From Cloeon dipterum (Eukaryota; Arthropoda; Insecta; Ephemeroptera; Baetidae), in assembly GCF_949628265.1 (NCBI RefSeq), contig NC_088789.1:30621883-30685882 (forward strand): 64,000 nucleotides of DNA, given 5' to 3'. The position numbers were made by a program, and so were the translations under genes. The stretch's first letter is position 1; every line of letters starts with the position of its first letter. The notes under the pieces are model-generated. The model was given only the letters and a program-made list of their open reading frames with translations, had not been told where the DNA came from and searched no databases. This document shows positions 1 to 12,194 of this stretch, piece by piece.

Positions 1-67
1 AATTAGTGACTGGTTGGGAACAATTTATTTTCAATAAAGATTATTTGTTAATTGTTTCTGTTTACAG

Positions 68-1135
68 TGCCTAAGGAGAACGTGGCCCACGGAAAACACG
101 GAACGCAGGTGTTGCAAGGTGAGGTGCGTTCGGCTCTTTTGGATGGCTAACTACGACACGGAGAGAGGCTACACAAGACATAGAATCACTGCCGGTGGCG
201 ACTCTGGCATTCTCATCAAACTGGGAATGCCGTGCATCATCAACCATATGAAAATGCTCCTCTGGGACAAGGATGTCAGGTAATATATCAAGATTTAAAG
301 CAACAGTTTATTTGTTGATGATGGTCCTTTCAAGATTTTTATTGATTGTCATTTCACAGGCTGCGAATTTAAAATGGCCGAATAATTTTTTCTAAGCTTT
401 CATGGGTCATGGTATGCAATTTTAAGCCATTTAAACCTCATCTAAAACTGTCTTTTACTATCAAAATCGTCCAAGAGCATTTTAAAACCATCTTAAATGC
501 AAATGTTTTGCTCTTGTGAGAAATGTTTTGCATGGATAACCCTTCTAAAATTTCATATTAAAAGGCCTGTGCAATTATTTTGTGCTGCTGATTTTAGTTT
601 GTCATTAAAGAAATAATCTCAAAAGGTACAATAATATTATGAATTTGCAGATCCTACTGCTACTTCATTGAGGTGTCGATGGACACGGTCGATTGGGTGA
701 AAGTGATCGACTACACGTACTGCTATTGCCGCTCATGGCAGTATATTTGTACTTTGAACCAAGAGTGGTCCAGTGCATCAGAATCATCGGTACTCACAAC
801 ACAGTGGACAAAGGTGTTTCACGTTGTCGCCTTCGAGGCTGTGTACGAGACAACAAGCAGTTCACCATCGAAAAGGGGATGATTGGTAATTTAAAAACAA
901 TCACCAAAAGATAAGTCTGTTTTCAAAGTGACTGCATTTCAGCTCCTACTGAAAACGTGGCAGTGCAGACCCTGAGTGCGTCTGTGTTTGAGGGTGTGAG
1001 TCGTAGTCGAAACGCACTCTTAAATGGAGACACAAAGACTTATTTACGACTGGGACTCGGGCTACACATGTCACCAGCTGGGTAGCGGCGTCATCATCGT
1101 CCAGCTTGGATGAGCTTCGGTTCTATGAGGTTGGC
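68..1135 (+). pseudogene. BTBD9-like pseudogene, C-terminal discoidin-type region
   Basis: Three exon-like blocks (68-279, 651-885, 943 to about 1135) keep AG acceptors, and the first two keep GT donors. In pieces they encode a BTBD9-like C-terminus. Visible stretches are GYTRHRI and MLLWDKDVR in block 1; FIEVSMDTVDWVKVID, RSWQY, RIIGTHNT and VFHVVAFEAVYE in block 2; and GVSRSRNALLNGDTKTY, YDWDSGYTCHQLGSG and VIIVQLG in block 3. BTBD9 is a BTB/BACK protein, implicated as a cullin-3 adaptor, with two F5/8 C (discoidin)-like domains. Only the part matching those domains is here. The frame breaks near 149 (stop just after LLDG), 747-830 (two shifts) and about 1048, so no continuous protein can be made. 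Retained introns indicate DNA-level duplication rather than retrotransposition. The upstream BTB part may lie outside the window. Confidence 0.75.
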
Positions 1136-1583
1136 ATTTAAACACAGTATATAATTTTTCTGTGCACAAAGAATACCGGACTCGTGGAAACCTACTCTCA
1201 ATAGACTTTATTTTCAATTTAATATTTCTGAAACAAGAATTTCAAGTAATTTTTTTAGTGATTGGACGGTTTAGTTTCTCCTGAAACCTCTTTAAAATAG
1301 ATGTATGGTCCATAGTAATTTAAATTTCATAAGACGTGCTGGATAAATGTAAAAATTTTTGTTGCAATAATTAATTAATTTCGTAACAGTGATCCGGACT
1401 TTGCGTCTAGTTAATCGTGATCCTCTTCATCGACAACTGTTTAGTTGATATAACAAGCTATGTTAATAGAATCACTCTCGCCAGACCACCACGTTTTGTG
1501 GCATGAAACCAGAGAGATAGATAAGGTATAGAGACTGTACCCGAAAAAGGGCCAGACTGGCCTAAACAGAATGGAAGAAAAAT
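1136..1583. other. AT-rich spacer, nothing recognised
   Basis: No exon, repeat or RNA gene could be supported between the BTBD9-like remnant and the next repeat. Confidence 0.5.
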
Positions 1584-1999
1584 AGCAGAGATACCAATCG
1601 ATTCTTGAGGGTTGAATTAAGTAAAGTGGATGTTTTTCCGATCAAAAAGTGTAGCGCGACGCAGCGGGGTACAGATGTGTGATAAAATTGGTTCCCACTG
1701 CGCAGATCCAAGATGGCGCTTGAATGTGGGAACCAAAAAGCTCTCTTTTGGACGAGTGTCAAGAGTTTGTTTTCACGATCCAAAAGAAACAATTATTAGT
1801 AGAAGTAATGCAAATTATACGTCACAATGATGACCAAAAATTGCTTAATTCAACGTGACCATTTTTTCGCGTCATTCTCCATCGGACGCCGTATCTGCGC
1901 GTCGCATGAATCTGGCCCCCGCTGGCGCGACGTGCGAACTTTTTTCTGCCAAAACAATATGAACATATATGTGAGAAAAGTGCGCATGCGTCAGAGCGG
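1584..1999. repeat. Dispersed repeat related to 32019-32348 and 45640-45905
   Basis: The left end carries CAATCGATTCTTGAG followed by an AATTA-GTAAAGTGG stretch, which is the arm of the foldback element at 32019-32348. The right end carries AAAACAATATGAA and GTGCGCATGCGTCAGAGC, also shared with it. The middle (about 1675-1940) closely matches 45640-45905 (CTGCGCAGATCCAAGATGG and CTGCGCGTCGCA shared). It looks like a composite or longer member of one non-autonomous DNA transposon family. Confidence 0.6.
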
Positions 2000-3800
2000 G
2001 TTAAATTTATATAATTTCAAATTTACAATTAATCAGGTCCTCATTTATTAGCAACTCTTGTTTCATTGCTTAGTTTCGATACTCATTGGCCGAAGAATCA
2101 AAGCGGTTTCCTTGGACCTCTTTTTATTAACAGAAGAAATTTCGATAATTATTGGTTAATACATACATGCTATAATCTATTTAAAACGATTCGTTAATTT
2201 TATGTGTGGTTTTGATAAATTATCGTGATTGCTTTTTTTAATTTGAGGCAGTGAGGCCCAGAAATAATTATTTTAAAGCTAAAAATTACTCGGGAACCCA
2301 GCAAAATCAACCATCGAATTTTTTTCTCTCACATTCTTTAGCAGAAAGCATCCCCTTAGACAGCTATGACAAATGAAACATGTGTCGGGTACAATTGGTT
2401 GAAGCAACAAAAGATTTACAGAGCGCTGCATTCCTGAGAAGTAAAAAATATTCATTTGTCATTTCAGGTCGCTCTACCGCCGCTTTTCAGCCCAGTTGGT
2501 GGCTATTTGGACAATGGATCCTTTTCTGGCGACTGGATTCCAAGTATAGCTCGACTTTATGTCACAAAAAGGTTGATTTTTATGCAATGTGCATTGTGTC
2601 CTTTAACAAAAGCCCATAAATATTTTTCAAGGCAGCGCAACGTGAGCGTGCCTGTGCATAGAGAGGAGATTAATAAAAATGTTTGATTTCCCACGCGGTG
2701 GAACTTTCTCGAAGCGCAGGAAAACTTCAAAATTGTCTTGTCGTGTTAAATTAATAAGCAGAAAATACATTTAATTTATTTTCATACAGATGATTAATAG
2801 GAGAGCATTATAGTCTCTTTCAATTAAAAATTTGTTGAATTTGGGCCGATAATAATAATATTGGCGCCAAGAGTTTAAGCGCTTTTAAGCGTGCTGAAGT
2901 AAATATTTATTGTTAATAAAATAATATCGAGTTTAATAAAATCAAATGAATAAGGGGCATGAAATGCATTTTAATACAATTTTATTAAGTCTCACTAGCG
3001 CCGCGGTTGGACGCTGCAATTATATTTAATTCATGTTTACTTTCAAATCTGACCTTGCATATACTTTTAAAAATAAGTAAATTGTTGATTTTTTTTTTAA
3101 AAAATGGAAAGCAACTGATAATAAATTTTTTTGAAGAAAGATAGCCCCGAGTCATCTATAAAGGGTTGTGACAGTTCTGAGAGTGAAATGAAAACGAAAA
3201 GGGAGAGATAAAAGACGCTTGCATGAACTGGACCGAGATGGCGCAGCGCAACTACCAATTTAAAAATCTAATATTTGATATAGCAAATTCCAATCATGGA
3301 ACTAAATTAATTTTGCTATTTCATATTGTTTAATCAACCTTGGTCTTTGTTTTAAAAATTTGTCTAAACCTTTGCGATAATTTCAATTGTTATTACAGTT
3401 ACATTTAATATTTTACTTTGACGCAGTGGCATCAAACCTCATACCCTAAGTTGCTGGAAATTCATCATTTGTGCTTGATGTTCTGTTTCTGGAAATTTCT
3501 TGAAATTTATCATCAACAAGGCTTTAAGAAGGTAAAAATTTGTTTGTTCGTTTCTTTTAAAAGGGGGTTTTGGAGTTTTTATCTTTCCAAGACAAAACAA
3601 ACGCTTGGTTATATCATTAGCAGATCAAAATTTGGAATATTTATATATCTTTATACTTTTGCCAATCCAATGAAAATTTTTAATTTAAAACATCCCATAT
3701 TTTTAAAAAAATGTTTATCGTTGTTTTGGTCGGAATCGTGGCAAAGAAATAATTCAATAATAACCATTTTTACTGACGAAAATCCCAGCAACAGAAGTCT
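2000..3800. other. AT-rich intergenic DNA
   Basis: Short reading frames here, including one of 149 codons at 3418-3867, have composition typical of translated AT-rich DNA (Phe/Lys/Ile runs), no family motif and no convincing splice context. No gene called. Confidence 0.5.
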
Positions 3801-3804
3801 AGAA

Positions 3805-3905
3805 AACAGTTCACGTGACTCAATCCCTCGATTCCATTGGCTGAGAGAAAGCTCTAACCTGCTCTAGGCCAATGCGGGCTCGCGGAAATGAGTCACGTGT
3901 GACTG
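3805..3905. repeat. Small palindrome with TCACGTGAC ends and inverted CCAAT boxes
   Basis: TCACGTGACTCAATCCC at the left is answered by GAGTCACGTGTGAC at the right. Between them lie ATTGGCTGAGA and GGCCAAT, i.e. two CCAAT boxes in opposite orientation. The same layout recurs at 35995-36118. CACGTG is the canonical E-box for bHLH-Zip factors and CCAAT the NF-Y site. That these are functional promoters is inference; they could equally be the ends of a tiny foldback element. Confidence 0.5.
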
Positions 3906-4326
3906 TTCAAGTTACTTGTGCTTCTGTGTATTCTTGTAGTGTCTCTACTGTCGCTAAGCCACAATTTGTCACACATAAAGGGCATATTTTACCTGCTTTA
4001 CGGTCACTTTCTTTCGTTTGACAAACAATTACGGTGCTGACGGTTTCTCCGTAAACTTTAAATTCCGTCACTGGAGCGACGGCACAATCAATGTTTATTA
4101 ACAATTTAGTAACGAACGTGATCACTGTCTTATTATGACGATATTTTGTTATTTTGTTAAAGCAAAGTCCTTACTAATGAAATTATTATTTTTTAATTAA
4201 TTAAAAGGTAGCAATTTTTCAAAGTTTAATAAAAAAATCAAATATTTTTACAGATCAGTTTTCTCTTGTCCAATTCCTGCGTCAGGCACTTCTCTATTTC
4301 AAGTTCAAACTCTCACCTTTTTCAAA

Positions 4327-6180
4327 ATGGCTGGCGAAGCGAAGAAGTCCAGTAGGAAAAATGAGAATAGGAGGGAGGAGGAGGAGAAAAAGAAGATAGA
4401 GGAGATGATGGAGCATATGCGATCGGTGCCTGTAAGTGGGTCAAGGGTCACTTGAGGTGCCCAAAGGAGACAGGAAGGAAAAATTCCTTAATCTCAATTT
4501 TCCTTTTTCAAATTTCCCTTTGGTCGCTATATATTTCAGTCTGCAGGCTTGCCGCCTGCTCGCCCGAGAGCGCAAGCACTCGGACGCATGCGTACTATCG
4601 ACCCGTGTGCGAGGCTAGTGCCACACGAATCCACGGGTTAAATCAAATGGGAAATTGGGACCAATCAGCGACCTCCAAATTTAACACGTAAAATCCCATA
4701 AGCAGCAAGTGGTAGCCAAAGTCACTTAAAAGTAGTGGGAGAGCACGTGAATGTGACAGCGACTTCAATTTTTAACTTGATTTGGTGCAATAATTGATTG
4801 GAAAAGCTGATTGCTGATTTATAATAAACAAAAAAAGTACGTCTGTCTAAATGCTGAATTAAATATTATAAAAATATGGTGCACAAAGACATTTTGGTTA
4901 GGGAAATTGTCGTGGTCGTCGAGTTTAAAATGCGCACCGCGCTCGACAAACACCCAAATTTTTACTCTCCGATTGATTAATTAACTGTGACAAAAATGAA
5001 ATTTGATTTTATTTGCTGAGCTATTATGTAATAAAAGTGAGTGAGTTACAAAGTGAATATCTAAGTCAAAAAGTAGATATCTCCAATAGTAAAATTTGTG
5101 CGCTCTTATTTACTATCTAGTTTTGGATCTTGCATAAAGAAATCACTACCTTATAAAATATGTATAATATAAACAAAACTAAAATAATTAAACTGTTTTA
5201 TACTATGTAATTTGGCTTTAAAATTTGATTGGGAGGTTGTTGTATACCATTTACGGTTTACATGGTTTTTTCCGGTTTTTTCCACGATATTGGCCACTGC
5301 CACTTGAGGCGTATCCATATCCACCGATCGCCTATGAGATGGAGGCGGATGAGGTAGAAAATTTGTTCAGTTTATTAACAAGTCTGCTGTTACTAAAAAG
5401 CACATTTCTTGTAAATTAATTTTTTCACTTTTTTGCTTTTTGTCGATCATCTTTGGCCATTATAATTAAAATCGATGTATGCCGTCTATAAAAACGGTTT
5501 ATCCATTTATTTTCAGTTGAATTTATTCCTATCTTATAAATAATACTCCTTTGGTAAATTTAATTTGTTAACACTCCCACGCACTCTGCTCCAGTCTGGT
5601 TCATCTTTGGGTCGTGGTTATTCCGTGTATCAGAAAACCCAACCGGATGAGCAGAGCAGGCAGGAAATACAGCGTCCTTGAACAATGAATTGCATGACGG
5701 GCGAATGCAGCTTGGAAAATAATACCTCGCGCGAATAGGGAATATTACACATATGCATCAGTCACTCTAAAAATTTCAGACGATTTTTATCCTAGCTGTT
5801 CTTTATATTCGGTTCAACTGAAATTTACAATTTTGTTTCATGTGTACGCGCAGAAGGCGAGAAAGGAAAGCCAAGATAAGCTTTGGAAATTGTACGTCAA
5901 AAAAGCCAGACAAGGTGCAATGGAAAACAAAGATGGTGACAGTAAAGGAGGACCCAAGAGAAAGAAGACGGACGAAGCATCAAGCAGGCAAGGATTTAAT
6001 TGTTTAATTTGTCAAAAATAAAATTGCTACCTTGGACGACTTTTGTCTATCAATTCAGAATTTTTGTATATTTAATGGTGAATTCTCTAATAATTTCCAT
6101 TATTTTTTAGCTCCGTGATGGGTCCGAGCAACCCTGAAAAGAAAAGAAAGAAGGATAACGACAGTGAAGAGGAAACATGA
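4327..6180 (+). CDS. Small lysine-rich protein, 3 exons, 102 aa, function unknown
   Basis: Exons 4327-4431, 5854-5987 and 6111-6180 join in frame to 103 codons including TGA. The protein starts MAGEAKKSSRKNENRREEEE, continues with a charged helix-like part (SQDKLWKLYVKKARQG), then basic tracts (GGPKRKKTDE and NPEKKRKKDNDSEEET) that look like nuclear localisation signals. No known domain was recognised. Intron 1 (1.4 kb) has GTAAGT and a normal acceptor. Intron 2 has a GC donor (AGCAG/GCAAGG) with acceptor TTTTTTAG; the phase fits only with that donor. The exon layout (phase-0 intron before a KxxQDKxW-type helix) loosely resembles the gene at 12511-13354. The start follows a CAAAATGG context. 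Coding status rests on splice and frame consistency only. Confidence 0.55.
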
Positions 6181-6886
6181 GCATAAATTCGGATGTACAG
6201 CTGGACGTGCAAAATATGCAGAAGAATGCGATTTACTAATAAGTTCCTAGAATTAGTTTTATGCAATTTAGCCCTACCTAAATTCAGTGCGAAATATAGG
6301 GCGAGAGATCCGTGCAGCACACCTTCTCAAACCTAAAATGAAAATTTATGTAGTTCATCTTTTCTAAACAGCAGCCGCAAATATGTTCATAATTTCCCTG
6401 TCCGTAACCATTTTGATTCGTGTCCTTTTTGGCCTGTGAACTCACACTCAGGCCAATCTTAGTAATCCTGAATAAAGACGATATTGAGAGATATACAAAA
6501 ATGAATATGTTTGAATTTGCCACGCAATATGACCTGACCAATGACAACCTGAGGAGTGCCGAACAGCAGATCCTATCAGATGCGCACCTTCCCAATTATT
6601 TCTAGACCCTGGGTCATCAAGGTCACACTCGTACTTCACAACGCAGTAGGAGTTCTCAGCCGCCATATTGTATTCCCTTGGCTACGCGTTACGCCTTCCT
6701 CTTCGGCAGCAAATTTCGGCTCTTTCGACGCCGCAAACATTTCGGTTTGACGGCTGACGCTCATCATGATATCTTGTATTTTTATACCAAAATCTGGTGG
6801 AAGAAAATATTCCTATATCTCTTCGTCGGTTTCAAATCTAAATTTTGATCATTTATTGCACTCCTCATTTTTTTAAAGAAATTTAA
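6181..6886. other. Intergenic, nothing recognised
   Basis: Short overlapping frames on both strands, none with domain motifs. No RNA gene or repeat identified. Confidence 0.45.
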
Positions 6887-7179
6887 CAGTTGTATAAACC
6901 CCAGTGTTCGAAGTGGCCAACAGATTGCGCCAACGCATACTTTCTTAAAAAAATAGTAGAGTTTTAAGGCACTTCCGATGTGATTTCATACTGATTCTTC
7001 ACTTAAAATGATTTCTTTTGACGTGCTGGAAACCAAAAGAAAGCATATTAAGTGAAAACCCTAAAAGTGGCAGGATTGAGTCTGAAATCGCAGCGGAAGT
7101 GCCTTAAAATATAATTTTTAAAAAGTATACGATGGCGCCATCTGTTGGAGGATCGATTACTACGGGTTTTTGCAACTGG
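6887..7179. mobile_element. Palindromic MITE, copy A (centre deleted)
   Basis: Starts CAGTTGTATAAACC and ends GGGTTTTTGCAACTGG. Arms carry the family landmarks AAGGCACTTCC, GACGTGCTG, GAAATCGCAGCGGAAGTGCC and GGCGCCATCTGTTGG. The central ACCGATTTTGGTT part of full copies is missing. It is diverged, therefore an older copy. Confidence 0.75.
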
Positions 7180-7368
7180 CATTCCTTCCAGAGCGGCCAC
7201 AAATTTTATTTATAAGTTAAAACGACGGTAAAAATTCATTTAGTTAAGAATGTCGGATTATAATACCTTACAATTTTAATAAAAAAAAACACTTTCTATA
7301 TTTATTTTCATGCTTGAGAGATGACAATGGCAATGAAACGACACGTGCGTGTGTTTGAATTTCGCGCG

Positions 7369-8236
7369 CAACCTGCTACTGCTCCTGCGCAGAAAGCCGT
7401 GCGCATCGCAGATCATTTCAGGCCATGGGGTGAATGAAAGGAGAGGACAGAAATCGGCAGAAGTAAGGAGCGTGCAGGTGCATCTGTGCATACAGAGGTT
7501 CGAGCCGACACATACGCACGTGGAGCATTTGTACGAAAAAGCCACAGACATTTCGAAATTTCCAGAAGTCGCCCGGGATTGCAAGAAACTTGTTAGGATC
7601 TCCAAAAAGCTTTTAAAAGGTAAATTTCATGTTTCTTCGTATTGATGGCAAAAATATTCACGGATTTTTTAGCTCTTCCTTCTCAGCCACTCGAAATCAC
7701 GCTTGCAATCATCTGTAATAGAGGTCCGAGCTGCCCAATTTTTTCCAGCTCCTTTTTTGCTAAACCGGCTGTCGATTAGCCGCCTAAATCTCGCGGCTGC
7801 GGTGTGGCTGCTGGATCGCGGCAGCGCGGCTCGAGTCACTCACAAATCACGTTTTTTGAATTTTTGTTATATTACAAAAATTATATTTTACAAAGGGGTC
7901 TTTTAGCTCCACTAATTAATAAATTTTGTACTTCTAATCAGTCAACCAAATATTTGAAAAATTTTTGAAACAGCGAATTTTTTTCGGCAAAAGGAAAATC
8001 ATTTTGTGATGTTTTTAGAATTTTAAATCTCCCGATTCTGCCGGGGACATTTTTCTTTATTTATTTCTGCCCTTCTGATTTGTTAAGCTTTGATAGAATT
8101 TGAATTAAAAATGTTTTATTATCATAACAGAGCGCGCGTTGGGCCTAAATGTTAAAAATTGAAAAAGTGAGGCAGCGAGCACTCACTGCCTCACTGTCTC
8201 CAGAGATTTCTCTCGTCTGTTTTATTAAAACCTGAC
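7369..8236. repeat. Dispersed repeat, copy 1 (pair with 28148-29493)
   Basis: Begins CAACCTGCTACTGCTCC and ends near AAAACCTGAC. It matches 28148-29493 over nearly its whole length, apart from roughly 500 extra bases in the second copy. Landmarks: ATCATTTCAGGCCATG, GGTTCGAGCCGACACA, CAATCAGTCAACCAAATAT, GAGGCAGCGAGCACTCACTG. No coding frame survives in both copies and no terminal repeats were seen. Confidence 0.65.
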
Positions 8237-8819
8237 GATATGTGCTGGCGGAGCACTCAGCACACAAAGCATACAAAAAGGCTGCGTCAGTTTCCCCAGC
8301 TGACGAAATAGACGCCCGCGCGCTAGAGTTAAAACGAGCCAAACATCCACTGCGCACCCTCTGTATTCACTTGTTGCCTCTCTGCTTCCTAAATTGATCG
8401 GGGCGACAGCACTGCAATCCCCTGATGCAGCTCAGGTTACATAAGTTGCAGGAATCTTGAGTATACTATTTAAAAAAAAGACTTATGCCCTCTCTATGAA
8501 TTAATCTCTCTTGAAGCTCACTGATGAACAATCGCGTCGCGTAATATCGTGATATGAAAGGGATTAAAATAATAATTCCAAACAGCGGCGCGTTATTAAA
8601 TGCGAGGCGTTAAAAATGGAGAAAAATCATACTTAAGTCAATAATAAAATTAAAATTACGCATTTTATCGTGCTTAAAATGTTTATTTTTAATCTGAAAT
8701 TCTTAAAATTATCATCCCAAAATATTTAAATTTCCGATTATTTCTGAAAGCGTACACGGTCAGCGCTGATTGGAAAGCTATTCGAAATTTGCTTATTAAA
8801 AAGTGCATTAAATCTGAGT
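8237..8819. other. Intergenic, nothing recognised
   Basis: AT-rich sequence without supported features, up to the left end of the inverted-repeat element. Confidence 0.45.
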
Positions 8820-10998
8820 GTACCCGCATAAAAAAATATAACCCAGGAATATCCGGAATAATCTTAGATTAATCAAAATTTACCAGAAAAAATTAATCCA
8901 AAAAATTGATCCAGGATTAATCCTGTATTAATTGAGATTAACCTAAGAATGTTTAAGATCAATCTAGAGATTAATCTAAAAAATATATCCTTAGATTATT
9001 CTTTAGATCATTCTGAGATTAATCCAAAAAAATAATTTTTGGAATTTTCTTAGAATGAATCCAGATTAATCTTAAAATGTTTTAAAGTCAATCTAGAGAT
9101 TAATTTACAAGAATATCCCTAAAATAATCCCAAAGGGGAAATTTGAATATAGTTAATAGAATATCCCCAGATTATTCTATGGATCATTCTGAGATTAATT
9201 CTAAATATTTTTTTAATATTCCTAGAATATTCTTTAAAAACCCGAAAAGAGAAGAACTTATATTTTTCTTACAATTAAAAACACAAAAATAAGTACGAAA
9301 CATAATTTAATCAAGAAAATGAACTGCCATATTGTTAAATATTTTGAAATCGTTATCACAAAAAATATTTTTTCTCGCAAATATTTTTTTAATTAATGCG
9401 ATGGATTCAATTTTTATATTAAAACCTAACAAATTTTTCATTATCTTAACAAAAAATTATGATGCCTTTATTTTTCAAAGAATCTGCCCAGATTAAAAAG
9501 GGTAAAAATCATAAATGCGATTGAATAAATTAATTTCTTAACACAAAGAGTCTTAATTAATGCTACCGACAACCGGGCAAATTTGAAAGAAAGGTCAGAA
9601 GGACAAAAAGGGTTAAAAGGGCGATTTTAGTGTGCGCGTGGTTGCGGCGGCTGCACATGCATGCACGCACTTGCATGGAATGCCTGCTGCCTGCCTCTGT
9701 TGTGGAGCGGGGGAGGGGCGACGGGCGGTGGCAGCAGCAAGAGACTTACAAAATCCTGCTTCGCTCTCTTTGTCTAACGCGTCAACGGTCAACCGCCGTT
9801 CAAATCAAAGTTATTAACGGACGCAGGACGCCGGACGCCGCCAGTATGGGACAACACGGACGTCCCGCGGACTCGGACGGATGGCCTGGATCTTGCGGTT
9901 AACAGGGTAAGTCCCATTTTATAGATTAGCGTCCAAAGAAATTAGAATAGATCGCGCAACTTTGACATCCAACGGTTTTATGGTAAAATTACACTTTTCG
10001 CCGCTACTTATGCAGTTTTCGCCACCAATATTTTGATATATGGGATTCTCGCCAGTCCTTAAGTTATTAATTAGAACCCCATAAATAAGTTTGGGTGGCG
10101 GAAACTGTAAATCGGTGAGGAAAAATGTAATTTTTCCATGTAAATCACCGGTGACATTTTTTCTTTTACGCTTACGAGAATTTAGAATGGCATGCTTTAT
10201 TACACATTCTGATTCAATTGGCTTTGCAAGGAAAATGGAAAAATATTATGCATGCACTTTTAATACTTGAACCTTCCATTTTCCAAGCAAAACTAATTGA
10301 AATAAGCTTTTATTTATATTTTTCTATGAGTCGCTTCCCCTTTTTTTAGCTTCAAGCCATCCGCAGATATTTTGCACGACTGAAAAAGATGTAACCGTTA
10401 AAGTTCTGCAGTTTGGGCTTCAAGATCGGCGATGCTGGCATCGTATAATAAAAAATTTTGTAGCTGTAATATGTGATATGGTTAAAAACTAATAAAGTTT
10501 GCATATTTTTTACATTTAATGAAGTTTGTAATTTTTTAAATAATTCCAGATGAATCGCAATAATAAACGATTTTGGTATATTCTAGGAACAATCCGAGGT
10601 TAATATTAAGAACATATTAGAAATAATTTTTGTCGCACTTTATGTTGATCTTAAAATGATATTAGAATAACCAAAGAATGTTCCAAGATTAACCGAAAAG
10701 AATAATCCTATGTAAAGATTTGATACGCTAAATATTAATCTTAGATCAATCCCAAGATTAATCCATAAGTATATTCTGAGAATGTTCTAAGATCATTCTT
10801 TAAAGCTTTTTGAAACAAAGCCCGGCAGAATAATCCTGGAACATTCTAAGGTTATTCTCTTAAATTAATCTACAGATTAATCCAGTATCACGAAAAACCG
10901 TATCATAAGTTCATATATAATTAATTTTTTAGATTAATCCTGGGCGAAGTCGGTTTATTCTTAGAACATTCTCAGGCGATATTTTTTTATGCGGGTAC
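8820..10998. mobile_element. 2.2-kb DNA element with 20-bp inverted ends and subterminal AGATTAATC-type motifs
   Basis: GTACCCGCATAAAAAAATAT at 8820-8839 is the exact reverse complement of 10979-10998. Between the ends, 8860-9240 and 10600-10970 are crowded with variants of AGATTAATC and AGAACATTCT, which are themselves near-palindromic; the centre lacks them. A GC-rich patch (about 9630-9900) lies inside. No transposase was found, so it is non-autonomous. If the ends are read as CCCGCATAA, the flanks are TA on both sides, compatible with a TA target duplication; this is not proven. Subterminal repeat arrays are typical transposase-binding sites in several DNA-transposon superfamilies. Confidence 0.7.
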
Positions 10999-11244
10999 CT
11001 CCACATATTTGCGCGGTGGTAAAAACCGTAAAAAGAACGGACGCGCAGTATACAGTGCAATTAATTTTTATCTGGTGGCGGTGGCGGCGGACGTTTGCGC
11101 GTTATAAGCCAGCAGCGCCGCGCCAGCCACCCATAATTTTTATCTTTAACATTTTTTACGCCACGTGCCCAAAGTTTCATAAATTAAAATTTTTCTCTCC
11201 GTCCATCATGAGAATTTTTTATCTTCAATAATAATCCACGTGTT

Positions 11245-11900
11245 TCGGAAAGAAATGCGCAAAATTGTAGAAAACCTCTGTGACCGGAATTTTCTCAAAT
11301 TCGGTCACGAGAAATTAAATGGAGATTAATTGTCTCTGTTCATAAAAAGCGAACATTAAAAGCCGAGAATGATTTCTGTGTATTAATTTGTAGTGACGGA
11401 GTTCATTTACGAAGAATATCTTTTGCGACACGGTGGAGTCAAAGTGATCGTGTGCGATCGGGGGTCAGCGTTCGCGAGTAAGGAAACCGCACGATTTTGC
11501 GAAACAAATTAATGACCACGTTCGCACACGCACGCATAATTTCTGTCTTCATAAACTCTTTTATCAAGTATTGCTCAATGCCTGCTCGTTGTTTAATTTT
11601 AATCAGGCTCGAAATCACTAATGCAGTTTATATTTTACAATCCAGAAAGCGCTGCCTTATTTCAAATCCTAACTCGGCACTCGGCGCACCACTTTCTTGC
11701 TGACATTTGCTTTTCGTCTAGAAACAATCAACCGCCGTTCACGACTCTGAGGCGTGCTTGCTGACATACATAGAAATCATTCTCGGCTTTTACTGTTCCC
11801 TTTTTAAGAACAGAGAAAATTAATCTCCATTTAATTTCTCGAGACCGAGTTTGAGAAAATTCCGGTCACATCATCCCAAAATTGCAGTGTTTTTTTTCCG
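11245..11900. mobile_element. Foldback element with arms of about 130 bp
   Basis: Left arm 11245-11385 and right arm 11760-11900 are inverted copies. Shared blocks (left orientation): TGACCGGAATTTTCTCAAA, GAGAAATTAAATGGAGATTA and AAAAGCCGAGAATGATTTCT. The 370-bp loop has no coding evidence. Probably a MITE or foldback transposon of a family not otherwise represented in the window. Confidence 0.7.
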
Positions 11901-12194
11901 GAAAATGCGGGTTTTTGCAATGCTGCAGTTTACAGCGTGTTACACCTTAAAGATGTGAGTGGCGACTTTTGAGTTATGCAGTCTTAAAAAGCACACAAAC
12001 CGGCTGCAGGCTAGCCGCCAGCCGAGCCGGTGTGGCGCTTTGGCGGCGCGAAGCGCGGGGCTGCGGCGCACAATTTTTTTTTTAGCGTGGCGGTGTTTTT
12101 TTCCTGAGACCACGGGGCGGCGGCGCGCGGGCGGATTTTCTGTGATATATTAAATAAATTTAAATATATCATAAAGATTTTCTTTTTATTTTTG

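Noticed and set aside
3418..3867. 149-codon plus-strand frame
   Set aside because: Phe/Lys/Ile-rich translation of AT-rich DNA, no domain; it runs into the CACGTG palindrome.
3907..4125. 72-codon minus frame with KICPLCVTNCG
   Set aside because: The Cys spacing is suggestive of a zinc knuckle, but there are no further motifs, no splice partner and no second copy.
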